From positions 740,001 through 804,000 of the forward strand of contig OX453284.1 in assembly GCA_949710005.1 (NCBI GenBank): a stretch of 64,000 nt of DNA, read 5' to 3'. Positions 9,501 to 18,339 of this stretch are shown in pieces. The notes under the pieces are model-generated. The model had not been told where the DNA came from. It worked only from the letters and a program-made list of their open reading frames with translations, and searched no databases. The DNA comes from Ricordea florida. Lineage: Eukaryota; Cnidaria; Anthozoa; Corallimorpharia; Ricordeidae. A program made the translations under genes and the position numbers. Positions within the stretch are counted from its first letter, which is position 1; each line of letters begins with the position of its first letter.

Positions 9501-10427
9501 ACCGTGGTTATCTTTGGGAAATACAGCAGATGTCATCGCCCACTTGAAACACTCATGGTCCTTCTCATTCTTGACATTGACTATAGCCTTCTTATCAGCC
9601 AGAACCTTTGGTAGAGGTATGTAAGAAGTCCCAGAGATAGGCTCAAATGGATTAATGTGTATATCAAAGTACTCAACTCGATCAAATTGCCACCCAGACT
9701 GTTCACCTTCAAACTTCGCGACATTTTCAAGTTGTAATCCCGTCATTGCATCGAATAAGTTATTTGTGTCAGTTGAGTCCGTTACTATTTCAAGTTTAGT
9801 ATGAAAGTACCCCTCAGTGTATTCAACATTACCCGTAACAAGATCATCTTTTACGAATCTACAAGTTAGTACAAACTTCACCTTGATGGGTTTTCTTCTA
9901 GTATAAAGTAACTCCAAAACCTTTGGTTTTATTTTCTTGATGAACTCTCGAGGACCGTACCCCCTCTTACCATCGATCCGATAGGTCTTGAAGAACCCTT
10001 TCAGTGCACTTTCCTTTTCTTTTACACTGAACGGCTCCTGTACAGCCCAGATGCTCCTTATTTCCTCCTTCAACTTCCTGATTCTTTCTTTCACAGGCTT
10101 TTTGATTCTCTTTGGTACATAATTCAAAATCCAATTCGCAAACTTATTTATTTTCTTTTGTACTCCTCTGTTATATTCCGAAAGAAGTGTTCTATACCGA
10201 CTAGGAGGTACGTATTTTGTAGGCCTAAGAATAGGTACATTTATTTCTGGGACAGGCTCATCGAGAATATGCGTTGTTCCCCCACCACCCCCACTAACAC
10301 TAGGTACCTCTTCAGGCATCCCTAGCGCCTCCAGTAACTCTCCCCGGCTCATCTTATAATATTTGGCTATCTTGCGATCCTTGGCAATGGCGCGGAGCTC
10401 TTTGACAGTTTGACGTTGATTGGGCAT
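6594..10427 (-). CDS. polB: protein-primed family B DNA polymerase with embedded HNH module (1277 aa)
   Basis: This is the replicative polymerase. The start at 10427 (MPNQRQTVKELRAIAKDRKI) is preferred because it opens directly with the SAP-like helix pair seen at the N-terminus of the B and C enzymes; an upstream in-frame ATG at 10544 has unrelated leader sequence. Order: SAP-like ~5-40; C2H2-like finger YFCHRCLNPF...HLEFC; exonuclease I YADFECYT ~463; Endonuclease VII-like HNH ~564-598; exonuclease II HNLSGYDGHLF; exonuclease III YHDLYLELDVLLLADVF; polymerase A YMDANGLYG ~875; B KLMNNSVFGKT ~1015; C LLFTDTDSL ~1112. The HNH core reads DQCH where B and C have DHCH, so the nuclease may be inactive. 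The frame is open throughout. Confidence 0.9.
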   Translation of the reverse strand: MPNQRQTVKELRAIAKDRKIAKYYKMSRGELLEALGMPEEVPSVSGGGGGTTHILDEPVPEINVPILRPTKYVPPSRYRTLLSEYNRGVQKKINKFANWILNYVPKRIKKPVKERIRKLKEEIRSIWAVQEPFSVKEKESALKGFFKTYRIDGKRGYGPREFIKKIKPKVLELLYTRRKPIKVKFVLTCRFVKDDLVTGNVEYTEGYFHTKLEIVTDSTDTNNLFDAMTGLQLENVAKFEGEQSGWQFDRVEYFDIHINPFEPISGTSYIPLPKVLADKKAIVNVKNEKDHECFKWAMTSAVFPKDNHGERLNAEMRKNSEKFDWTGMEFPVTLRDITKFEKQNPYAINVYGYESGVNVLRISKRREVTVVNLLLLHKDETNHYCWIKNLSRLLSSQVDKHDGRKYFCHRCLNPFNKQSSLDKHLEFCSNHQAVKTTVPMNEDGSPQFFRFKNHNRKMEVPFVVYADFECYTEKMYTCYQDESRSFTNRYQKHKPSGFCYLIKCFDNAIFEPKLVRHTAESPYEDVPKMFMESLESDIKQVYDRFKLPKNSRVSQDERIAYENATHCHICGSMLGHDKVLDQCHLSGKYRGAAHQECNLNYKVPKFVPVIFHNLSGYDGHLFVRNIGESKGKLDCIPINDEKYISFTKEIVVDSYKNKKGKTVEIKRGIRFIDSFRFMAAGLRRLADNLPQSSLVNVKSWFERVMEDGTDLQLLTRKGVFPYDWFDGFDKLSETHLPPKDEFYSKLYNAEISDEDYQHAQNVWKVFGIESFREYHDLYLELDVLLLADVFENFREVCRKNYDLDPAWYYTAPGLAWDAALKMTNVRLELLNDPDMFLMVEEGIRGGISMISTRYGKANNPYMKDYDPSLPTKYITYMDANGLYGCAMSKPLPTHDFRWLTEEELVLKWKDLPCILEVNLMYPKHLHKLHNDYPLAPERVTVNGVDKLIPNLRNKQKYIIHHETLKQYLSLGLKVYKIHRGITFKESAWLKPYIDLNTELRTKATNDFEKDFFKLMNNSVFGKTMENVRNRVDVRLVTEESKAKKLVSKPNYHHSTIFCENLVAVQMKKTKLVLDKPIYLGFSVLEISKTIMYDFHYNYIKPRYGSKAKLLFTDTDSLAYEVETDDFYKDISPDVRDRFDTSNYPEDHPSGIEVGVNKKVRGMFKDEAGGQQIIEFVGLRAKLYSYMMDEGKEEKKCKGVKKAVVKKSISFKDYKDCLFNQKSQRRTMNIIRSHLHDLYTETVNKVALSCEDDKRVVREDGIHTYAYGHFRTLISVKT

Positions 10428-10481
10428 GATGAGTTTGGATGTACAGGTCATCCCTTTAAGATGATATGGTATCATTTTTAG

Positions 10482-10503
10482 AATCCTGCACGCGTGCAGG
10501 ATT
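10482..10503. repeat. 22-bp perfect palindrome upstream of element A polymerase
   Basis: The half-site AATCCTGCACG is followed by its exact reverse complement with no spacer, 55 bp upstream of the preferred polymerase start. It is GC-rich at the centre, unlike its surroundings. It could be a dimer-binding site, a promoter operator or part of the element terminus. Confidence 0.6.
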
Positions 10504-10833
10504 TTTGTGTTTTTGGTCTTGAAGTGCTGGCCTAGAACTGTCACTTTCCCCCTACTAGTGATACAATGCTCTCTACTTTTATTTGTTCCTATCAGAAGTC
10601 GGCTCCTATGCTACGTGAGTTACAGATTTCCTGAAATCGTGATTGGCCGTATTTATACTAGAAGACGGCTAAGACGTCTAGATGAACTTAACAGTAATCA
10701 CAAGGGCGTCTAGTATAAAATCGAGACGACCTTAGTGAGATCTCACAGACGGTTGAGAGGGGTCTGCGTGCGAGTATGACATCATAAGCGCGGGAAAATT
10801 CGGTAGGTACTTGTTTGTTTATAGTTTAGCAAG

Positions 10834-11958
10834 ATGGAAATGTTCCATTTTTTTCGACAAATATCGAAACGTAGAAAAAGGTTAATAGAATGGATTGAAA
10901 CTGAAATAGAAGGTGAAATGTTGGCTTCTCAAGCGGCGACCGCCATAAGTGGCATTTTACTAAAGAAATCACGAAAGGATAGAAGTGCAAATGAGCCTAG
11001 AGATGATTCAAGGTGGAGATCTGGCTACCAGGATTGGTCTGGCAGTGCATTCAAGAAACGTTTTCGTGTTACAAGAGATACATTTGTATACCTTCTCGGG
11101 GAAATAACGCTCTTGATCGATAAAGAGCCTACTCGTTTTAACCAAGAGCCAACAACTCCTGAGAAACAGCTAGCAATTTGCCTTTATAGGCTGGCCCATG
11201 GCTGTTCACTTACAGCTGTTGGAGACCCATTTGGTGTTGCTGAACCAACTGCATCAGTAATTTGCCCTTATAGGCTGGCCCATGGCTGTTCACTTACAGC
11301 TGTTGGAGACCCATTTGGTGTTGCTGAACCAACTGCATCAGTAATTTGCCTTTATAGGCTGGCCCATGGCTGTTCACTTACAGCTGTTGGAGACCTATTT
11401 GGTGTTGCTGAACCAACTGCATCAGTAATTTGCCTTTATAGGCTGGCCCATGGCTGTTCACTTACAGCTGCTGGAGACCTGTTTGGTGTTGCTGAACCAA
11501 CTGCATCGGTAATTTGCCTTTATAGGCTGGCCCATGGCTGTTCACTTACAGCTGTTGGAGACCTATTTGGTGTTGCTGAACCAACTGCATCAGTAATTTG
11601 CCTTTATAGGCTGGCCCATGGCTGTTCACTTACAGCTGTTGGAGACCTATTTGGTGTTGCTGAACCAACTGCATCGGTAATTTGCCTTTATAGGCTGGCC
11701 CATGGCTGTTCACTTACAGCTGTTGGAGACCTATTTGGTGTTGCTGAACCAACCGCATCAGTAATTTGCCTTTATAGGCTGGCCCATGGCTGTTCACTTA
11801 CAGCTGCTGGAGACCTGTTTGGTGTTGCTGAACCAACTGCATCCGTAATTTGCCTTTATAGGCTGGCCCATGGCTGTTCACTTACAGCTGTTGGAGACCT
11901 ATTTGGTGTTGTTGAACCAACTGCATCGGTAATTGTCAATGAAGTTTTTTTGCATTAA
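10834..11958 (+). pseudogene. Harbinger transposase remnant with nine in-frame HTH repeats (374 aa)
   Basis: Residues ~1-114 resemble the N-terminus of PIF/Harbinger (HARBI1-like) transposases, including FKKRFRVTRDTFVYLL. Then comes the helix-turn-helix segment ICLYRLAHGCSLTAVGDLFG. In normal family members it occurs once before VNEV and the catalytic core. Here it is repeated nine times in frame. After the repeats only IVNEVFLH remains before the stop. Out-of-frame traces of the next segment (ALIATLYDRYVCLP) follow, showing a frameshift, and the DDE catalytic core is absent. It cannot be an active nuclease. Whether the repeat protein is expressed is unknown. Confidence 0.8.
11176..11931 (+). 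repeat. nine tandem 84-bp units inside the transposase
   Basis: Nine direct copies of an 84-bp unit encode 28 residues each (from ICLYRLAHGC to AEPTASV). Copies differ by a few substitutions (DPF/DLF, TAVG/TAAG, AEP/VEP). The reading frame is kept in all nine. Unit boundaries coincide with a helix-turn-helix domain, so this is a coding minisatellite. Confidence 0.95.
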
Positions 11959-12231
11959 TTGCAACACTTTATGACAGATATGTGTGCTTGCCAAACAACG
12001 ATCAGGATGGAAAACGATCTGTTTTTGGTCGTCTCGTCTTTATCCTTGACGGCCAAGCCCTTAGGTCGACGATAGGGGCATCGTTTCGATGTCCTTAATT
12101 TTAGACGTCTAAGCCGTCAGACGTCTAAGTCGTCAGCAGTTTTTCTCGATTTTATACTTAAAGTTTAAGACGTCTTTGAAGCTTAAGGTCATCAAGACGT
12201 CTTAGCCGTCTCTAGTGTAAATACGGCCATT

Positions 12232-13822
12232 AATATAAACTCTAGAAACGCTGTTGTCTCACGATCATAAACTAAAGATTGTTTCTGGATCCCGCTTGTG
12301 GTTGATACACCCACCCATTGCTATGTCACATACATACTTTACGTCACAGAATCTTCCGGTAGCGCCTTATGACTATAAGTTCTAATTCTGTACCCAAACG
12401 TGACTACACTACTGTTGTGGACATTAAATGGATTAAACAGTCATCCTACGCTAAAGTACGGTGATTGTTGTTCCTGACACTATGATAATAATATCCATGA
12501 GTCTGGATGGTCGTTGAATGATACTGACATGATGGAGTTCGACTCACAATCCGTAGAGCGACTACAGGCCGGGGCAAAATGAAATGCTATAAGTTCGCTG
12601 TAGTTGATGCATTGATAGAGATAAAAGAGTGAATCATTACAATCAATCAAATATTGACTAGCGCTTGTTTATTTGCTAATAATCTGTTGGCATTTTGTTT
12701 GTAATTTGTTGAAAATTTGCTAGGTTTTGGTAAGAGTTGCTTGAAGTTGCTTGGATCTGTTATTAAAGGTTAGATGATATTAGATGTTGTTAGCAATTAG
12801 CAGATTCTACGGATGATTTTTAAGGGCCAATTTGATAGATTTTGATGGGTAGTAGTAGATTGGGTAGTAGTAGATTAGGTAGTAGTAGATTGTGTAGTAG
12901 TAGATTGTGGATTTGGTCTATTTAGATTTTGATTTTAACGGATTTTGGTTGATTTTCGTTGATTGGGGCTAGGTTTTTCTCGATTATGCTAGTAAAACTG
13001 GCATTTAATGCTACTAGAAATTCTTGCATAAAGCCAAAAAAATGCTAAAATAATGCCTGATTTCTTTAAAAAATGCCACTTGAATTCCAAAGAATGCTTT
13101 TTTTTATTTCAAACAAAACGTACAAACTCTTACATTATATGCTCATATCAACAGCAGGTGATACTTAATCATTGTTTGTTTATAAAACTTGGGGTCAGAA
13201 TTAAAACTTTTCCAGCCAACAGCAACTAAACAGTCATATTTGAAGCACTACCATGCGCTGGGTACACACAACCTAAACTAGCACAATTCTGTTCAACTTC
13301 TAACTCATATAAAACGTTTACGTTTCAGTATACTGTAAGCAGTTGCGAGCGCTTATCGCTTGTTGTATTGTGTACTGGCTTGAATGTAATCGACGAGAGC
13401 ACAATCTTGCTGCTCATTGAATGAGGCTTTCAGGATTGAAAACACCCTTTCTGCTGAAATCTGAATCACAATCATGAAAAATGACAGAAAATGCTAGCAA
13501 TTCTTTTTCAATAAAAAACAAAAAAAAGTGCTCGTTTTCCCAAAAAAATGCCGAAAAAAATGCTAGCATAATCGAGAAAGGCCTAATTGGGGCGGATCGT
13601 ATTGCGATTCTGGATTTGATTGGATTAGATTCTTGGGGGGTTGCGCTGAAAATTTTTGGCGCCAAAATTTATCCTGTTGGGTTTTGGGACTTTTGTCCTC
13701 TAACACCCCTTTCTTTACTACGTGTGTTGATTTAGAGTCTGTTACAATTGAAAATTGATTCATCTTGTGATCGCCACTGCTATGTGTGTGACTGAAAAAG
13801 CAATAGTACCATGGTAAAAAGC
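12232..13822. other. gene-free stretch between Harbinger element and element B
   Basis: No supported gene is seen. It contains a short GTAGTAGATT-type tandem repeat near 12848-12905, AT-rich simple sequence and poly-A/T runs. It could be host intergenic or intronic DNA, or the decayed right end of element A. The terminal repeat of A is not available for comparison. Confidence 0.6.
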
Positions 13823-14136
13823 AGAAGGTATAAATCTGCGTTCCTAGGACAAAAAATCGATTTTTAATTTACCAAGAATTTACCAAGAATTTACCAAGAA
13901 TTTAACCAAGAATTTAACCAAGACAAAAAAATCGATTTTTTAATTTACCAAGAATTTAACAGTGAGTCACCAAGCAAATATCAAACCTATGCAAAACGAA
14001 GTCTATGTAAAGACTATTATAATATGACGAGAATCTGATGTAGGGACCCGTACCTAAGACAAAAAAAATCGATTTTTGAAATAGAAATAAATTACTATTT
14101 AAAAGAAGAAAGATAGTATACAAAATGGATCAATTA
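13823..14136 (+). repeat. left terminal inverted repeat of element B (314 bp)
   Basis: Its partner is 27931-28244. It contains an 11-bp-type tandem (AATTTACCAAG) and three copies of a palindromic block, (A)GACAAAAAA followed by ATCGATTTTT, at about 13850, 13924 and 14060. The repeat ends 12 bp inside the polymerase coding sequence (ATGGATCAATTA), so promoter and first codons are shared with the gene at the other end. Confidence 0.92.
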
Positions 14137-17100
14137 AAAGACGTTGAATTAAAACAAATTGTGAAAGAATTGCGTATACGGGGTAGAACTGGTATGCGAA
14201 AAGCTCAAAAAATAGAAGCATTACGTGAAATGGGTATAAATACAATTGAGGATTTGGAAAATTACAGGCAAAGACAAAGACAAAGATTTAATGTAGAACC
14301 ACCAATGCTTGGTACACCACCCGGTTCTCCTCCACCAAGTCCAATGCCTGGTACACCACCAAGACCGCAACCTGTTACACCACCCGGTTCTACTCCAAAT
14401 TCAATAAAGCTAAAACCAAAACCTATAAAAAATATTAAAAAAATAAAATTAGCACCAACTTTTATAAAACCAAAAAAACCATCAAAACAAAATTTTAATT
14501 GGGGAAATTATTCATTTAAGGTGATGGATAAAGATGAGTTTTCTAAAAAGCTTGCAGATTTAACCAATGAAAATATCATAAAACTTACTAATAACATCAT
14601 TACAAAACCAAGACCTAGAGAAGATGTGAGAGATGAATTTTATGATAGAGTTAGAGATGAATTGAAAGAAGAAAAAGCGAAAGATTATATACCTTTTGAA
14701 ATAGAAACAGCTTTTAGAGGATTTATGAAAACTTACAGGATTTATGGAAAAAGAGGTAGTGATGAAAGAACTTTTATTAGAAATATTAAGCAAAAAGTTA
14801 TTGATTTTATTAATAAACAAAATAAACCATTTAAGTTAAAATTTATATTAACTTGTAAGTTTATAAAAAAGTCGTTATTAACAGTTCGAATTGAAGAAAC
14901 ATATGGTTATTTTCATTCGGAGGAAGAAATTATTACAGAATCAACCGATTTCTCAAATTTGTATAATGAAATGATAGATTGTATTCTTGAGAAATTTGAG
15001 AAATTTAAGAAGAATAAATCAGGATGGGAATTTGATAGCGTTGAATATTTTGATATACATTTAGATCCATTTGAACCTCTTGCTGCCAATTCATATATTC
15101 CAACACCTGAAATATTAGCAAATAGAAAGGCAACTATAAATCCTAAAAATCTTTTTGATGAAGAATGTTTTAAGTGGGCAATAATGATATATATAATGAA
15201 ATATATTTATAAAAAAGTTGTTCACCCTGAGAGAATAACTAAAGAAATGATAGAATTATCTAAAAAATTAAACTTTGATGGGATCGAGTTTCCATTTAAA
15301 TTAAAAGATGTTGATAAGTTTGAAAAACAAAATCCAACATATAGGATTAACATACATGGATTTGGTAAAATAAGAGAAGATGTATTTTATAGTAAAGAGA
15401 TGGTTTATCCTTTACATATAAGTAAGAAAGAAACTGGAACTTTAATTGAATTACTTTTAATATCTAATGAGAAAGGAAAAAACCATTATATTTTCATAAA
15501 CGATTTTAATAAACTTGTTTCATCTCAAGTCGATAAAAACCATCACAACAGGAAATTTTGTCGTAGGTGTTACAACCATTTCCCAACAGAATTATCATTA
15601 AATGAACACAAGGAAAGTTGTACTAAATATGGAGCGGTTAAGACTGTTTTACCAAAAAATGAAGATGGCAGACCAATGTTTATTGAATTTAATGAATTCT
15701 TCAAAAAAATGAGAGTTCCAGTTGTTATATATGCCGACTTTGAATGTTATACATCTAAATTACCCACATACTCTCAAGATAAAGAAAATTCTTTTACTGA
15801 AAAATATCAGAAACATATACCATCCGGTTACTGCTTTGTAATAAAGTGCGTTGATGATATATTATTTGATCCTATTATTGTGAAATACACTGCTAAATCT
15901 CCAGATGAAGATATAGGAAAAATTTTTTCAGATAAATTAGAGGAAAAAATTAAGGAAGTTTACAATAAGTATATAAAGTCAAATAACAAAAAATTTTATT
16001 ATTATGATAAGAAGAATATGCAAGAAATTGATAAAAAAGAATATGAAAATGCAACTCATTGCCATATCTGTGAGAAAGAATTAGGAGAAAATAAGGTATT
16101 GGATCATTGTCACCTAACAGGAAAGTATAGAGGTGCAGCACATAAAGAATGCAATATAAATTATAGAATCTCAAAATTCTTCCCCGTCTTTTTCCACAAT
16201 CTATCTGGATATGATTCACATCTTTTTGTAAAGAGTCTTGGTATAACAAAAGGAAAAATAGAATGTGTTCCTAATAATGAGGAAAAATATATTTCTTTTT
16301 CAAAGGAGATTGTGGTTGATGAATTTATTGATAGAAAAACAAAAAAGTTAAAACTAGTAAAGAGAAAAATAAGATTCTTGGATTCGTTTAAATTTATGCA
16401 AACCAGTCTTAACAGTTTAGTTGATAATCTAACAAAATGTGGAAATTGTGAGGCTTGCAAACCAGGGGATTGTATTAAGAGATATATAGAAGATAAAAAA
16501 ATTATACATTATAAGGGTGATGATAGATGTGGAAAATGTAAGAATTGTATTCTATCTGAAAGTAAGTGCATTTCACCAATGGATAATAAATTAAAAATAA
16601 TGAAAAGATTTTATGAAGGTGAAAAATTAAAGTTATTGTTGAGAAAGGGTGTATATCCATATGATTATTTTGATAGCATTGATAAACTAAATGAAACAAA
16701 ACTTCCACCAAAGGATGCATTCTATTCAATATTAAACGATGAAAATATAACAGAATATGATTATAAACACGCACAAAAGGTTTGGGAAACATTCAATATG
16801 GAAAATATGAGGGATTATCATGATATTTATCTTGAGACTGATGTACTACTTTTAGCAGATGTGTTCGAAAACTTTAGGGATGTTTGTCAAAAGAATTATG
16901 GATTAGATCCCGTACAATATTATACATCACCAGGATTAGCTTTTAGTGCAGCAAAAAAGTTAACTAAAGTAAGATTAGAGTTACTATCTGATGTTGACAT
17001 GTTACATATGTTTGAGGGTGGAGTGCGAGGTGGTGTAGCTCAGATATCTAATAGATATGCAAAAGCTAATAACCCATACATGAAAAACTTTAATCCAGAA

Positions 17101-18339
17101 GATCCGATAAATTATATTATATATCTAGATGCAAATAACTTATATGGAGGTGCAATGAGTAAACCACTACCAACCCATGGTTTTCGTTGGATGAAAGAAG
17201 AAGAGCTTAAAAACTGGAAAAATATTCCCTGCAAACTTGAGGTTGATTTGGAATATCCTCATCACCTACATGATTTACATAATGATTATCCTCTAGCTCC
17301 AGAGAGAATTAAGGTTAATAAGGTGGAGAAATTAATCCCAAACCTAAAAAATAAGGAAAAGTATATAGTTCATCATGAAATACTAAAACTTTATGAAAGT
17401 TTGGGATTAAAAATAACAAAGATTCATAGAGGTATTAAATTTAAAGAGTCTGCTTGGTTAAAACCATATATTGATTTGAATACTAATCTAAGATCAAAAG
17501 CGAATAACGACTTTGAAAAAGATTTCTTCAAGTTAATGAATAACTCTGTTTTTGGTAAAACTATGGAAAACATTAGAAATAGAGTTGATGTTAGATTGGT
17601 AACAAATGAAAAAGATGCAAAAAAATTAACATCAAAACCAAACTTTCAACATAGAACTATATTTAGTGAAAATCTGGTTGCTATTCATATGAAGAAAAAA
17701 CAGATAGTATTCAATAAACCAGTTTATTTAGGTGCGTGTATTCTAGATTTGAGTAAAAAAGTTATGTATAAATTTCACTATAATTATATCAAACCTAAAT
17801 ATGGTGAAAAAGCTGAATTACTTATGACAGACACTGATTCTCTTGTATATAATATAGAAACTATAGATTTCTACAAAGATATTAGTTCAGATGTTAGAGA
17901 TAAATTTGACACAAGTAACTTTCCTAAAAACCATAAATCTGGTATAGAGACTGGTGTGAATAAAAAAGTTATAAATATGTTCAAAGATGAAGCTGGTGGA
18001 AAACAGATAAAAGAATTTGTTGGTCTTAGACCTAAGCTTTACTCTATATTAATGGATTATGGTAAAGAAGAAAAGAAATGTAAGGGAATGAAGAAGTCAG
18101 TTGTAAAAAATAAAATAAATCATGAAGATTATAAGAGATGTTTAAACAACGGAAAAGAACAATACATGCAGATGAAAGTAATAATAAGCCGCTTACATGA
18201 TGTTTATAGCGAAACTGTTAATAAAGTAGCACTATCCGCTAATGATGATAAGAGAATAATTAAAGAAGATAAAATACATACTTTTGCAATCGGGCATTAT
18301 CGCTGCAAAACAGAATTAGGGGGTAACTCAGTATTATAA
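14125..18339 (+). CDS. polB: protein-primed family B DNA polymerase with HNH and Cys-rich insert (1404 aa)
   Basis: Order: SAP-like N-terminus (1-40), Pro-rich linker (~60-100), C2H2-like finger FCRRCYNHF...HKESC, exonuclease I YADFECYT (~536), Endonuclease VII-like HNH with intact DHCHLTGKYRG (~643-680), exonuclease II HNLSGYDSHLF (~690), and a Cys-rich insert CGNCEACKPGDC...CGKCKNC (~770-817) absent from A and C. Then exonuclease III YHDIYLETDVLLLADVF (~897), polymerase A YLDANNLYGG (~999), B KLMNNSVFGKT (~1135) and C MTDTDSL (~1234). The reading frame is open throughout. The start lies in the left inverted repeat. The last 43 bp overlap the convergent integrase. Confidence 0.93.
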   Translation: MDQLKDVELKQIVKELRIRGRTGMRKAQKIEALREMGINTIEDLENYRQRQRQRFNVEPPMLGTPPGSPPPSPMPGTPPRPQPVTPPGSTPNSIKLKPKPIKNIKKIKLAPTFIKPKKPSKQNFNWGNYSFKVMDKDEFSKKLADLTNENIIKLTNNIITKPRPREDVRDEFYDRVRDELKEEKAKDYIPFEIETAFRGFMKTYRIYGKRGSDERTFIRNIKQKVIDFINKQNKPFKLKFILTCKFIKKSLLTVRIEETYGYFHSEEEIITESTDFSNLYNEMIDCILEKFEKFKKNKSGWEFDSVEYFDIHLDPFEPLAANSYIPTPEILANRKATINPKNLFDEECFKWAIMIYIMKYIYKKVVHPERITKEMIELSKKLNFDGIEFPFKLKDVDKFEKQNPTYRINIHGFGKIREDVFYSKEMVYPLHISKKETGTLIELLLISNEKGKNHYIFINDFNKLVSSQVDKNHHNRKFCRRCYNHFPTELSLNEHKESCTKYGAVKTVLPKNEDGRPMFIEFNEFFKKMRVPVVIYADFECYTSKLPTYSQDKENSFTEKYQKHIPSGYCFVIKCVDDILFDPIIVKYTAKSPDEDIGKIFSDKLEEKIKEVYNKYIKSNNKKFYYYDKKNMQEIDKKEYENATHCHICEKELGENKVLDHCHLTGKYRGAAHKECNINYRISKFFPVFFHNLSGYDSHLFVKSLGITKGKIECVPNNEEKYISFSKEIVVDEFIDRKTKKLKLVKRKIRFLDSFKFMQTSLNSLVDNLTKCGNCEACKPGDCIKRYIEDKKIIHYKGDDRCGKCKNCILSESKCISPMDNKLKIMKRFYEGEKLKLLLRKGVYPYDYFDSIDKLNETKLPPKDAFYSILNDENITEYDYKHAQKVWETFNMENMRDYHDIYLETDVLLLADVFENFRDVCQKNYGLDPVQYYTSPGLAFSAAKKLTKVRLELLSDVDMLHMFEGGVRGGVAQISNRYAKANNPYMKNFNPEDPINYIIYLDANNLYGGAMSKPLPTHGFRWMKEEELKNWKNIPCKLEVDLEYPHHLHDLHNDYPLAPERIKVNKVEKLIPNLKNKEKYIVHHEILKLYESLGLKITKIHRGIKFKESAWLKPYIDLNTNLRSKANNDFEKDFFKLMNNSVFGKTMENIRNRVDVRLVTNEKDAKKLTSKPNFQHRTIFSENLVAIHMKKKQIVFNKPVYLGACILDLSKKVMYKFHYNYIKPKYGEKAELLMTDTDSLVYNIETIDFYKDISSDVRDKFDTSNFPKNHKSGIETGVNKKVINMFKDEAGGKQIKEFVGLRPKLYSILMDYGKEEKKCKGMKKSVVKNKINHEDYKRCLNNGKEQYMQMKVIISRLHDVYSETVNKVALSANDDKRIIKEDKIHTFAIGHYRCKTELGGNSVL

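Larger units (their letters stand above)
1..10644. mobile_element. Maverick/Polinton-like element A (left end outside window)
   Basis: This is a block of virus-like genes: protein-primed DNA polymerase B, TFIIB-like factor, retrovirus-like integrase, presumed major capsid protein, A32-like ATPase and several accessory genes. Gene order from polymerase to capsid matches elements B and C except that the TFIIB-like gene is inserted. Base composition is clearly less AT-rich than B and C, so it is a different lineage. The left terminus lies outside the window. The right terminus is not defined: I cannot see its inverted repeat because the partner is missing, and a Harbinger-type transposon starts at 10645. 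The end given is therefore the last base before that insertion, not a proven boundary. Confidence 0.8.
10645..12228 (+). mobile_element. non-autonomous PIF/Harbinger-type DNA transposon
   Basis: Imperfect terminal inverted repeats of roughly 45-90 bp start GGCCGTATTTA at the left and end TAAATACGGCC at the right. Each contains GACGGCTAAGACGTCT. The flanks repeat ATT (10642-10644 and 12229-12231), a 3-bp target duplication as expected for Harbinger. Inside is a transposase remnant that retains only the N-terminal DNA-binding half. It has inserted at or beyond the right edge of element A, so it is younger than A. Confidence 0.75.

Noticed and set aside
10427-10544. 39-residue N-terminal extension of element A polymerase
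   Set aside because: No similarity to B or C, contains the palindrome region, and the SAP-like segment begins at the internal ATG.
11176-11931. Regular repeats that could suggest a CRISPR-like array
   Set aside because: The repeats are contiguous without unique spacers, coding in frame, and lie in an animal transposon.
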